Assembly: GCA_016713505.1 (NCBI GenBank)
Contig: JADJPA010000001.1
Coordinates: 744,001-808,000, forward strand
Reading direction: 5' to 3'
Length of the DNA: 64,000 nt
From: Candidatus Competibacteraceae bacterium
Lineage (GTDB): Bacteria > Pseudomonadota > Gammaproteobacteria > Competibacterales > Competibacteraceae
The position numbers were made by a program, and so were the translations under genes. Below are positions 1-7,425 of this stretch, piece after piece. The notes beneath the pieces are model-generated. The model was not told the DNA's origin and did not search any database. It was given only the letters and a program-made list of their open reading frames with translations. Within the stretch, counting starts at the first letter, position 1, and each line of letters starts with the position of its first letter.

Positions 1-2
1 GC

Positions 3-740
3 CAGATGCTGGAGGCCGGCGTGCATTTCGGCCACCAGACGCGTTACTGGAACCCCAAAATGGCTCCGTATATTTTCGGAGCGCGCAGCAAAATTCACAT
101 CATCAATTTGGAAAAGACCCTACCGCTGTACCTGGACGCGCTGAATTACGTGGGGAAAATGGCGTCCAAGGGCGGAAAGATCCTGCTGGTCGGCACCAAG
201 CGCTCCGCGCGCGAGGCGACCGCCGAGGCGGCGATCCGGGGCGGTATGCCCTATGTCAACCATCGCTGGCTGGGCGGTATGTTGACCAATTTCAAAACGG
301 TCCGCCAGTCGATCAAGCGGCTTAAGGAGCTGGAATTGATGGCGCAGGACGGCACCTTCGACCGCTTGGCCAAGAAGGAAGTGATCGGCTTGCGCCGGGA
401 GATGGACAAGCTGGAGCGCAGCCTGGGCGGCATCAAGGACATGGCCAGTCTGCCGGATGCCTTGTTCGTGATCGATGTCGGCCACGAGCGAATCGCCGTT
501 CAGGAAGCCAATAAGCTGGGGATTCCCGTGCTCGGCGTGGTGGATACCAACCACTCCCCCGACGGCGTGAACTACGTCATCCCCGGTAACGACGACGCCA
601 TCCGCGCCATCCAGCTGTACGTCGGCGGCGTGGCTGAGGCGGCGCTGGAGGGCCGGGCGCTGCTGGCGTCCGGTCGCAGCGCCGAGGAAGAATTCGTTGA
701 AATTCCCGAGGAACCGCTCCCGGCTGAAGGCGGCGTTTGA
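3..740 (+). CDS. rpsB: 30S ribosomal protein S2 (5' end cut by the window)
   Basis: Structural protein of the small ribosomal subunit, needed for S1 docking. The visible part begins at the MLEAGVHFGHQTRYWNPKM region, which in E. coli S2 follows about eight residues, so the true start lies just upstream of the window. Other hallmarks are FIGARSK-like IFGARSKIHIINLEKT, VNHRWLGGMLTN and the VIPGNDDAIRAI stretch near the end. Some 245 residues are present, about the expected length. It is followed by a strong terminator and then tsf, the standard rpsB-tsf order. The family assignment is secure; only the N-terminus is missing. Confidence 0.98.
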   Translation, partial: QMLEAGVHFGHQTRYWNPKMAPYIFGARSKIHIINLEKTLPLYLDALNYVGKMASKGGKILLVGTKRSAREATAEAAIRGGMPYVNHRWLGGMLTNFKTVRQSIKRLKELELMAQDGTFDRLAKKEVIGLRREMDKLERSLGGIKDMASLPDALFVIDVGHERIAVQEANKLGIPVLGVVDTNHSPDGVNYVIPGNDDAIRAIQLYVGGVAEAALEGRALLASGRSAEEEFVEIPEEPLPAEGGV

Positions 741-765
741 ACCCCTGGCGGCGCTGTTGCAAGAG

Positions 766-796
766 GGCTCGCGCGCTCGGCGCGCGGGCTTTTTTT
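766..796 (+). terminator. Rho-independent terminator after rpsB
   Basis: A GC-rich 10-bp stem (arms 767-776 and 780-789, one T-G wobble, loop 777-779) is followed by seven T residues (790-796). It lies 26 bases after the rpsB stop and about 77 bases before tsf. In other bacteria the rpsB-tsf terminator is partly read through and adjusts the ratio of S2 to EF-Ts; that role here is inferred. Confidence 0.9.
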
Positions 797-872
797 GCGG
801 GATTGCGGCCGTTCAGGCTGATTTCATGAAGCAGGTTTTACTTTAGCTCGATTTTGTCAGAGGTAGGCAAGC

Positions 873-1751
873 ATGGCGGACATTACGGCGGCGCTGGTCA
901 AGGAGCTGCGGGAGCGCACAGGTTCGGGGATGATGGAATGCAAAAAGGCCCTGCAAGAAACCGGTGGTGATATCGAGGCGGCGGTCGAGTTGATGCGCAA
1001 GGCCGGTCAGGCCAAGGCCGACAAGAAGGCCAGCCGCGTCGCCGCCGAAGGCCTGATCGCGATCAAGCACACCACCGGCGCGGCCGCCATGGTCGAGATC
1101 AATTGCGAAACCGATTTCGTCACCAAAAACGATGATTTCCGGGCGTTCGTCGCCGCGGTGGCCGAAACCGCGCTCGCCGTGGGGCCGGTCGATCTGGACG
1201 CGCTGCTGGCGGCCAACATGGCCAACGGCCAGAGCGTCGAGCAGAACCGGCGCGACTGCATCGCCAAGATCGGTGAGAACATCAACGTCCGGCGCTGCGT
1301 CCGGTTCAGCAACCCCAAGGGCGTGCTGGGCAGTTACCTGCACGGCACCCGCATCGGAGTGCTGGTGGAGTTGGCGGGCGGCGACGCCGAGCTGGCCAAG
1401 GACATCGCCATGCACGTGGCCGCCAGCCGGCCGCTGTGCGTCAGCGCCGCTCAGGTTCCGGCCGAGGTGGTGGCCAAGGAGAAGGAAATCTACGCCGCCC
1501 AGGCCGCGACCAGCGGCAAACCGGCCAACATCATCGAAAAGATGGTCGAGGGCCGCTTGCGCAAGTATTTCGACGAAATCACCTTGCTGGGTCAAGCCTT
1601 CGTCAAGGACCCCGACCAAACCGTGGAAAAATTGCTCGCGGCCCGCAACGCCAAGGTGGTCCGGTTCGAGCGCTTCGAACTGGGAGAGGGCATCGAAAAA
1701 AAGGCCGATAATTTTGCCGCCGAGGTGATGGCCCAAGTTCGCGGCGATTGA
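873..1751 (+). CDS. tsf: Elongation factor Ts
   Basis: Guanine-nucleotide exchange factor that recycles EF-Tu-GDP to EF-Tu-GTP in the cytoplasm. The 292 residues start with the UBA-like domain containing RTGSGMMECKKAL (about residues 14-26), followed by the core with INCETDFVTKND (about residues 75-86), both EF-Ts signatures. The length matches the family (about 283 in E. coli). An AGAGGTAGGCAAGC leader precedes the ATG, giving a purine-rich ribosome site. It sits between the rpsB terminator and pyrH, as in most Proteobacteria. Confidence 0.98.
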   Translation: MADITAALVKELRERTGSGMMECKKALQETGGDIEAAVELMRKAGQAKADKKASRVAAEGLIAIKHTTGAAAMVEINCETDFVTKNDDFRAFVAAVAETALAVGPVDLDALLAANMANGQSVEQNRRDCIAKIGENINVRRCVRFSNPKGVLGSYLHGTRIGVLVELAGGDAELAKDIAMHVAASRPLCVSAAQVPAEVVAKEKEIYAAQAATSGKPANIIEKMVEGRLRKYFDEITLLGQAFVKDPDQTVEKLLAARNAKVVRFERFELGEGIEKKADNFAAEVMAQVRGD

Positions 1752-1848
1752 ACGAACCGCCGGACCGCGACCTGTCCGGCGCCCGCCCCTGCCGTCCTTA
1801 CCGTTAATACAGTACAATCCGCCCGTTGTCATCCTACGGATCGCGCCG

Positions 1849-2580
1849 ATGCCCATGCAGGATTCCAGACCGATCTACAAGCGGATTCTCCTCAAGCTCA
1901 GCGGTGAGGCCCTGATGGGCGAGGGGGATTTTGGAATCGATACCGAAGTGCTCGCCCGCATCGCCGGCGAGGTGGGTCAGTTGAGCCGGCTCGGCGTGGG
2001 GGTGGGCATGGTGATCGGCGGTGGGAATCTGTTTCGTGGGGCCGGCTTGGCCAAGGCCGGCATGGACCGGGTGACCGCCGATCACATGGGGATGCTGGCG
2101 ACCGTGATGAACTCGCTGGCCATGCAGGACACCCTGGAACGGCTCGGCGTGTTCACGCGGGTGATGTCGGCGGTGCGCGTCAATCAGGTCTGCGAGGATT
2201 ACATCCGCCGTCGTGCCATCCGTCATCTGGAAAAAGGCCGGGTGGTGATTTTCGCCGCCGGCACCGGCAACCCGTTTTTCACCACCGACTCCGCCGCCAG
2301 CCTGCGCGCCATTGAGATCAACGCCGAGGTGATGATCAAGGCTACGAAGGTGGACGGCATTTATTCCGCCGATCCTTTCAAGGATCCAACGGCGGTGCGC
2401 TACGACCGGCTCACCTACGACGAAGCCCTGGCCCGCAAGCTTCAGGTGATGGACGCCACGGCCATCGTGATGTGTCGCGAGCACGACCTGCCGCTGAAAG
2501 TATTCAACATCAATCGCCACGGTGATCTGGTGCGGATCGTGTGCGGGGACAATCTGGGCACTTCCGTGGTGCGGGAATGA
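1849..2580 (+). CDS. pyrH: UMP kinase
   Basis: Phosphorylates UMP to UDP with ATP, the committed step to UTP/CTP in the cytoplasm. The protein has 243 residues of the amino-acid kinase fold. KRILLKLSGEALMG near residues 11-24 is the phosphate-binding start, GGGNLFRG follows at about residue 62, and a TKVDGIYSADP motif lies near residue 168. Two in-frame ATGs (1849 and 1855) are possible; the first is used here. The 97-base gap after tsf holds a 7-bp inverted repeat (1759-1765 with 1774-1780) and a TACAAT hexamer at 1813-1818, but no convincing -35. The stop overlaps an ATG (ATGA at 2577), coupling it to frr. Confidence 0.97.
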   Translation: MPMQDSRPIYKRILLKLSGEALMGEGDFGIDTEVLARIAGEVGQLSRLGVGVGMVIGGGNLFRGAGLAKAGMDRVTADHMGMLATVMNSLAMQDTLERLGVFTRVMSAVRVNQVCEDYIRRRAIRHLEKGRVVIFAAGTGNPFFTTDSAASLRAIEINAEVMIKATKVDGIYSADPFKDPTAVRYDRLTYDEALARKLQVMDATAIVMCREHDLPLKVFNINRHGDLVRIVCGDNLGTSVVRE

Positions 2581-2585
2581 CGACC

Positions 2586-3143
2586 ATGATCGATGATCTT
2601 AAAAAAGAATCCGCCGACCGGATGGTCAAAAGCGTCGACAGCCTCAAGCAGGAATTGACCAAGTTGCGCACGGGCCGGGCCCATGCCAGCCTGCTGGATC
2701 ACCTTATGGTCGGTTATTACGGTTCCGACGTGCCGCTCAATCAGGTCGCCTCGGTCGGGATCGCCGATGCCCGGACCTTGCTGGTGACGCCTTGGGAAAA
2801 GAACCTGATCGGACCGATCGAAAAAGCCATTCTGAAATCCGATCTGGGGTTGAATCCGGCCTCCGCCGGCACCACGATCCGGGTGCCGTTGCCGGCGCTG
2901 ACCGAGGAGCGCCGCCGCGATCTGGTCAAGGTCGTCCGCCACGAAGGCGAAGGCGCCAAGGTGGCGATCCGCAACATTCGCCGCGACGCCAACAACCAGC
3001 TCAAAACCCTGCTCAAGGACAAGAAAATTACCGAAGATGCCGAACGTCAGGCGCAGGATGAGATCCAGAAACTCACCGACCGACACATTCAAGCGGTGGA
3101 TAAGGCGCTGGCGGCCAAAGAGGCCGAATTGATGGAAATCTGA
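2586..3143 (+). CDS. frr: Ribosome recycling factor
   Basis: Splits post-termination ribosomes together with EF-G. The chosen ATG gives MIDDLKKESADRM and exactly 185 residues, the usual RRF length, with GGGA (2573-2576) nine bases upstream. An ATG at 2577, overlapping the pyrH stop, would add three residues and is the alternative. Signatures seen are LRTGRAHASLLD (about residues 29-40), the central VTPWEK, and the long C-terminal helix with RDANNQLK. It belongs to the pyrH-frr-uppS run. Confidence 0.96.
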   Translation: MIDDLKKESADRMVKSVDSLKQELTKLRTGRAHASLLDHLMVGYYGSDVPLNQVASVGIADARTLLVTPWEKNLIGPIEKAILKSDLGLNPASAGTTIRVPLPALTEERRRDLVKVVRHEGEGAKVAIRNIRRDANNQLKTLLKDKKITEDAERQAQDEIQKLTDRHIQAVDKALAAKEAELMEI

Positions 3144-3217
3144 CCGAGCCATGGGGCGGGGACCGGCGAGTCCGATGAACATTGGGATCGGGACTTTCCC
3201 GAAGGTCAGCTGATACT

Positions 3218-3985
3218 TTGGACGCGCCGCCAGTTTCGGATGCCGCGACGCCGAGCGACCGGTTGCCCCGCCATGTCGCCATCGTCATGGACGGCAACGG
3301 GCGTTGGGCGCAGCAGCGGTCCCTGCCGCGCGCGGCCGGCCATCGAGAGGGCGCCAGGACGGTGCGCCGGATCGTGCAGGCGTGCAGCGAACGCGGTATC
3401 GAGGTGCTGACCTTGTTTGCGTTCAGCAGCGAGAACTGGCGCCGGCCCCGGCCGGAAATCGAAGTCTTGATGAATTTGTTTCTGACCACCTTGCGCGGCG
3501 AGATTCGCCGGATGGACAACGCCAACATCCAGTTGCGCTTTATCGGCGAACCGACGGCGTTCTCCCCGACCTTGCAGGATTACATCAGTAAAGCCGAGCG
3601 GCGCACGTCCAAGAACACGGGCCTGACGCTGGTGATCGCCGCCAATTACGGCGGGCGTTGGGACATCGCCCAAGCGGCGCGCCGGCTGTCCGAGGAGGTA
3701 GTGGCGGGGCGGCTACGGTGCGGGGACATTACCCCCAGCGCCTTGCACCACCATACCTGTTTGGCCGATTTGCCCGAGCCGGATTTGTTCATCCGCACCG
3801 CCGGCGAGCAACGCATCAGCAATTTTCTGCTGTGGCAAATGGCCTATACGGAATTATATTTCACCGACCGGCTGTGGCCGGATTTCGGACCCGCCGATCT
3901 GGAGGCGGCGTGCGCGGCCTTCGCGGGCCGGGAGCGCCGCTTCGGGTTGACCGGCGAGCAAATCGCGCGGGGGCGGCGTGCTTAA
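3218..3985 (+). CDS. uppS: Undecaprenyl diphosphate synthase
   Basis: cis-Prenyltransferase that adds eight isopentenyl units to farnesyl diphosphate to make the undecaprenyl carrier for peptidoglycan and O-antigen. VAIVMDGNGRWA carries the essential Mg-binding Asp (residue 25 from this start). FAFSSENWRRP, IAANYGGRWDI and the late ISNFLLWQMAYTELYF block are all present. There is no ATG before the conserved part. A TTG at 3218 with GAAGG twelve bases upstream gives 255 residues (E. coli 253); a TTG at 3182 would give 267 but lacks a ribosome site. The stop overlaps the cdsA GTG. Confidence 0.93.
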   Translation: MDAPPVSDAATPSDRLPRHVAIVMDGNGRWAQQRSLPRAAGHREGARTVRRIVQACSERGIEVLTLFAFSSENWRRPRPEIEVLMNLFLTTLRGEIRRMDNANIQLRFIGEPTAFSPTLQDYISKAERRTSKNTGLTLVIAANYGGRWDIAQAARRLSEEVVAGRLRCGDITPSALHHHTCLADLPEPDLFIRTAGEQRISNFLLWQMAYTELYFTDRLWPDFGPADLEAACAAFAGRERRFGLTGEQIARGRRA

Positions 3986-4784
3986 GCAGCGCATCTTGAC
4001 CGCCTTGGTGCTGGCTGTCATCGTGGTGTGGGCGGTGCTGGAATTGCCCGCCGTTGGTTTCGGCGTGGCCCTGTTGGTGGTGATTCTGCCCGGCGCCTGG
4101 GAATGGGCGAGGCTGGCGGGCTGGAACGGCGCCCGCGAACGGCTGTGGTATGTGGCGGCGGTGCTGGCCTTGATTTTACTGAGCTGGCCGCTGCTCGGGA
4201 AAAGCGGCTTTATCGGCGCTCTGCTGGTTGCCGTGGTCGGGGCTTGGTGCGGGGCGTTGGTTTGGTTGCGGCGTTACGCCGGCCGCCCGGAACGGTCGCG
4301 CCCCATGACGGTGGCGGTGGCCGGGTTGGTGGTGCTGGCCGCGCCCTGGGCGGCGCTGATGGCGTTGCGCGCCGACTATGGCCCGCGTTCCGTAGTGTTC
4401 CTGCTGCTGCTGGTTTGGGCGGCCGATATCGGCGCCTACTTCGCCGGGCGGCGTTGGGGGCGGCGCAAGCTGGCCCCGGCCATCAGCCCCGGTAAGACCT
4501 GGGAAGGCGCGCTGGGCGGCGGTCTGGCGACTCTGGTTCTCGCCCTGGTCGGCGCGGCCTTTCTGAAGGTCGGCGCCAGCGGGTTCGGATTTGTCGCCGT
4601 TTGCCTCATCACGATGGGATTTTCCATTGCGGGCGATTTGTTCGAGAGCATGATGAAGCGCCAGTCCGGCCTGAAAGACAGTGGTTCGCTGCTGCCCGGT
4701 CACGGCGGGGTGCTCGACCGGGTCGATAGCCTGAGCGCCGCCGCGCCGGTCTTTCTATTGGGCCTTTACGGGATCGGGCCGTGA
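3978..4784 (+). CDS. cdsA: Phosphatidate cytidylyltransferase (CDP-diglyceride synthase)
   Basis: Inner-membrane enzyme converting phosphatidic acid plus CTP into CDP-diacylglycerol, the precursor of all bacterial phospholipids. The 268 residues form about eight hydrophobic segments. The family signature is at the C-terminus: SPGKTWEGALGG (about residues 170-181), then GDLFES and KRQSGLKDSGSLLPGHGG (about residues 232-249) with the metal-binding acidic residues. The GTG start at 3978 overlaps the end of uppS by eight bases. The stop overlaps the dxr GTG (GTGA at 4781), implying coupled translation. Confidence 0.96.
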   Translation: MLKQRILTALVLAVIVVWAVLELPAVGFGVALLVVILPGAWEWARLAGWNGARERLWYVAAVLALILLSWPLLGKSGFIGALLVAVVGAWCGALVWLRRYAGRPERSRPMTVAVAGLVVLAAPWAALMALRADYGPRSVVFLLLLVWAADIGAYFAGRRWGRRKLAPAISPGKTWEGALGGGLATLVLALVGAAFLKVGASGFGFVAVCLITMGFSIAGDLFESMMKRQSGLKDSGSLLPGHGGVLDRVDSLSAAAPVFLLGLYGIGP

Positions 4785-5983
4785 GCGCGCGCATCGGCGT
4801 CACCATTCTCGGTTCGACCGGCTCGATCGGAGTCAGCACGCTCGACGTGTTGCAACGCCACGCCGACCGGTTTCGGGTGGTGGCCCTGACCGCCGATCGG
4901 GATGTCGAGGGCCTGCTCCAACAGTGCCTGACCCACGAACCTTCAGTCGCGGTGATGGCCGACTTCCAGGCTGCCCAGCGGTTGCAAGACCGCTTGCTGG
5001 CGCTCGGCAGACCGATCGAGGTTTTGGCGGGCGTGGCGGGTTTGGAGCAGGTGGCGGCCGCGGACGAGGCCGCTTATGTCATGGCCGCCATCGTTGGCGC
5101 CGCCGGATTGCTACCGACGCTGGCGGCGGCGCGGGCCGGCAAGCGGGTGCTGTTGGCCAACAAGGAAGCACTGGTCATGGCCGGCCCGCTGTTCGTGGCG
5201 GCGGTGCGGGAGGGTGGCGCGGAGCTGTTGCCGATCGACAGCGAGCACAACGCGATTTTTCAATGCTTGCCGGCGGGATTGTCCGCCGGCGATGGCATCG
5301 CCCGCTCCGACGTACGGCGGATTTTGTTGACCGGCTCGGGAGGTCCGTTCCGGCTCACGCCGTTGGAGCGGTTGCCGGAAGCAACGCCGGATCAAGCGTG
5401 CGCGCATCCGAACTGGCGCATGGGCCGCAAGATTTCGGTGGACTCGGCCACGATGATGAACAAGGGTCTGGAGGTGATCGAAGCCTGTTGGTTGTTCGGC
5501 GCGGCGCCCGCACAGATCGAGGTGGTCGTGCATCCGCAGAGCGTGATTCACTCGATGGTGGAGTACCGGGACGGTTCGGTGCTGGCGCAATTGGGCAATC
5601 CTGACATGCGTGTGCCCATCGCGCACGCCCTGGCGTGGCCGCGGCGCTTGGACTCGGGCGCCGGGTTTGTCGATTTTGCCCGGCTGGCCGCACTGGAGTT
5701 TCAAGCGCCTGATTTCGGTCGGTTTCCCTGTTTGCGGCTGGCGTTCGCCGCCCTGAAGGCGGGCGGTACCGCGCCGGCGATCTTGAATGCGGCCAACGAG
5801 GTGGCCGTGCGCGCTTTTTTGGAGCGGCGCATCCGGTTCACCGCCATCGCGGCCGTGGTGGAGCACGTCTTGGAGCGGGTCTGCCACCACCCGACCGAGA
5901 CGCTGGCCCGAATTCTCGAAGACGATGCCCTGGCCCGCAACGTGGCCGGTGAGTGGATCGCGGCGCGACCGTTGGAGGCGTGA
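4781..5983 (+). CDS. dxr: 1-deoxy-D-xylulose 5-phosphate reductoisomerase
   Basis: Second step of the MEP pathway: NADPH-dependent rearrangement and reduction of DXP to MEP. The 400-residue protein opens with the dinucleotide motif TILGSTGSIGVSTLDVL (about residues 7-23). LLANKEALVMAG, the metal-binding DSEHNAIFQCL (about residues 150-160), and ISVDSATMMNKGLEVIEA (about residues 218-235) are textbook Dxr elements. It feeds the neighbouring UppS through isopentenyl diphosphate. A GTG start overlaps cdsA; rseP starts one base after the stop. Confidence 0.97.
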   Translation: MSARIGVTILGSTGSIGVSTLDVLQRHADRFRVVALTADRDVEGLLQQCLTHEPSVAVMADFQAAQRLQDRLLALGRPIEVLAGVAGLEQVAAADEAAYVMAAIVGAAGLLPTLAAARAGKRVLLANKEALVMAGPLFVAAVREGGAELLPIDSEHNAIFQCLPAGLSAGDGIARSDVRRILLTGSGGPFRLTPLERLPEATPDQACAHPNWRMGRKISVDSATMMNKGLEVIEACWLFGAAPAQIEVVVHPQSVIHSMVEYRDGSVLAQLGNPDMRVPIAHALAWPRRLDSGAGFVDFARLAALEFQAPDFGRFPCLRLAFAALKAGGTAPAILNAANEVAVRAFLERRIRFTAIAAVVEHVLERVCHHPTETLARILEDDALARNVAGEWIAARPLEA

Positions 5984-5984
5984 G

Positions 5985-7388
5985 ATGCTGAACTCGCTGG
6001 TTTCGCTGTTGGCGTTTGTGGTGACCTTGGGCCTGCTGATCACGGTGCATGAGTTCGGACATTTCTGGGTGGCGCGTCGGCTGGGCGTCAAGGTGCTGCG
6101 TTTTTCCATCGGGTTCGGCCGGCCGCTGTGGCAATGGCGGGGCCGGGATGGCGTGGAGTACGTCATCGCCGTGCTGCCGTTGGGCGGTTACGTCAAGATG
6201 CTGGACGAGCGCGAAGGTGAGGTGCCGCCCGCCGACTTGGAGCGGGCTTTCAACCGCAAGCCGCTCGGTTCGCGCATCGCCATCGTGCTGGCCGGTCCGC
6301 TGGGCAATTTCTTGTTCGCCATTCTGGCTTACAGCCTGATGTTCGCCGTTGGCGTTCCTGGCGCCAAGCCATTGCTGGACGCCCCGAAACCGGGTTCGCT
6401 GGCGGCGGCGGGCGGCTTTCAGAAAGGCGACTTGGTGGTGGCCGTCGACGGTGAGCCCACTCCCTCGCTGAGCGCGGTGATGCTGGCTCTGGTGGAGCGC
6501 GCCATGGATGAGGAGGTCATTCGGGTGGTAGTCATGCCGGAATGCGATGTCGATTGCTCCAGCGAGGGGGCCGACGGCGACCGCGGCTCCACCAAGACCC
6601 GCACGCTGGATGTTCGCGGCGCCCGGCAATTGTCCGGCGCGGCGTTGGTCTTTGACGGCGTGGGCTTGGTTCCGTGGCGTTTGGTGGTGCCGGCGGTGAT
6701 CGGCCAGCTATCCGCCGGCGGCGCGGCGGAGCGCGCCGGATTTCAGCCGGGCGATCGCATCATCGCGGCGGATGGCGTTCCGGTCCTGGATTGGCAGCAT
6801 TGGCGCGAGATGATCGAGCGCCATCCCGAGCAGCCTTTTAAGGTCCAAATCGAGCGCCACGGCGTCCGGCAGATCTTGGCGCTCACGCCGGATAGGAGAG
6901 AGAACGACCAGGGCAAGCAGGTCGGTTTTGTCGGCGCCATGGCCGATATACCGGAAGACCTCGCCCAGAACTTGCGTGTCGTGGTACGTTATGGCCTGCT
7001 GGAGGCGGTCGGCGCGGCGATCGAGAAAACCTGGGAGATGTCCTGGCTGACCTTGCGCATGTTGGGCCGTATGCTGGTCGGCAAGGCGTCCCTGGACAAT
7101 ATCAGCGGGCCGCTGACCATCGCCCAATTCGCGGGGCAGGCCGCCAACGCGGGCGTTTTGGCTTTCCTGTCGATGCTGGCTCTGGTCAGCCTCAGTCTGG
7201 GGGTTTTGAATTTGCTGCCTGTTCCGGTATTGGACGGCGGTCATGTCCTGTATTACCTGATCGAATGGATCAAGGGCAGTCCCTTATCGGAGGCGGTGCA
7301 AAATCTGGGACAGCAGGTGGGTATCGCTGTCTTGCTGCTGCTGATGGGGTTGGCCCTGTTCAATGATTTCAGCCGTCTGTTAGGTTAG
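5985..7388 (+). CDS. rseP: RIP metalloprotease RseP (site-2 protease)
   Basis: Inner-membrane zinc protease that cleaves the anti-sigma factor RseA after DegS, releasing sigma-E in envelope stress. The HEFGH zinc motif is at residues 22-26 in the first membrane helix, and the third zinc ligand lies in VPVLDGGH (Asp417). Two PDZ-like segments lie between, at about residues 125-195 and 225-305. With 467 residues it is slightly longer than E. coli RseP (450), partly from a Ser/Gly/Asp-rich insert at about residues 185-205. The frame is open further upstream, but the ATG one base after the dxr stop is the only sensible start. Confidence 0.96.
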   Translation: MLNSLVSLLAFVVTLGLLITVHEFGHFWVARRLGVKVLRFSIGFGRPLWQWRGRDGVEYVIAVLPLGGYVKMLDEREGEVPPADLERAFNRKPLGSRIAIVLAGPLGNFLFAILAYSLMFAVGVPGAKPLLDAPKPGSLAAAGGFQKGDLVVAVDGEPTPSLSAVMLALVERAMDEEVIRVVVMPECDVDCSSEGADGDRGSTKTRTLDVRGARQLSGAALVFDGVGLVPWRLVVPAVIGQLSAGGAAERAGFQPGDRIIAADGVPVLDWQHWREMIERHPEQPFKVQIERHGVRQILALTPDRRENDQGKQVGFVGAMADIPEDLAQNLRVVVRYGLLEAVGAAIEKTWEMSWLTLRMLGRMLVGKASLDNISGPLTIAQFAGQAANAGVLAFLSMLALVSLSLGVLNLLPVPVLDGGHVLYYLIEWIKGSPLSEAVQNLGQQVGIAVLLLLMGLALFNDFSRLLG

Positions 7389-7425
7389 GGCCGGCCGTTC
7401 TGGTCCGAGGGGAAACCACTCGCTC

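Noticed and set aside
843..1856. Long open frame on the minus strand across tsf
   Set aside because: It is an antisense shadow of the GC-rich EF-Ts gene: His/Gly/Arg-rich, no family resemblance, while the plus strand encodes a certain gene.
5111..6166. Minus-strand open frame of about 350 codons over dxr and rseP
   Set aside because: Arg/Gln/Pro-rich composition with no motif, lying fully across two well-supported genes.
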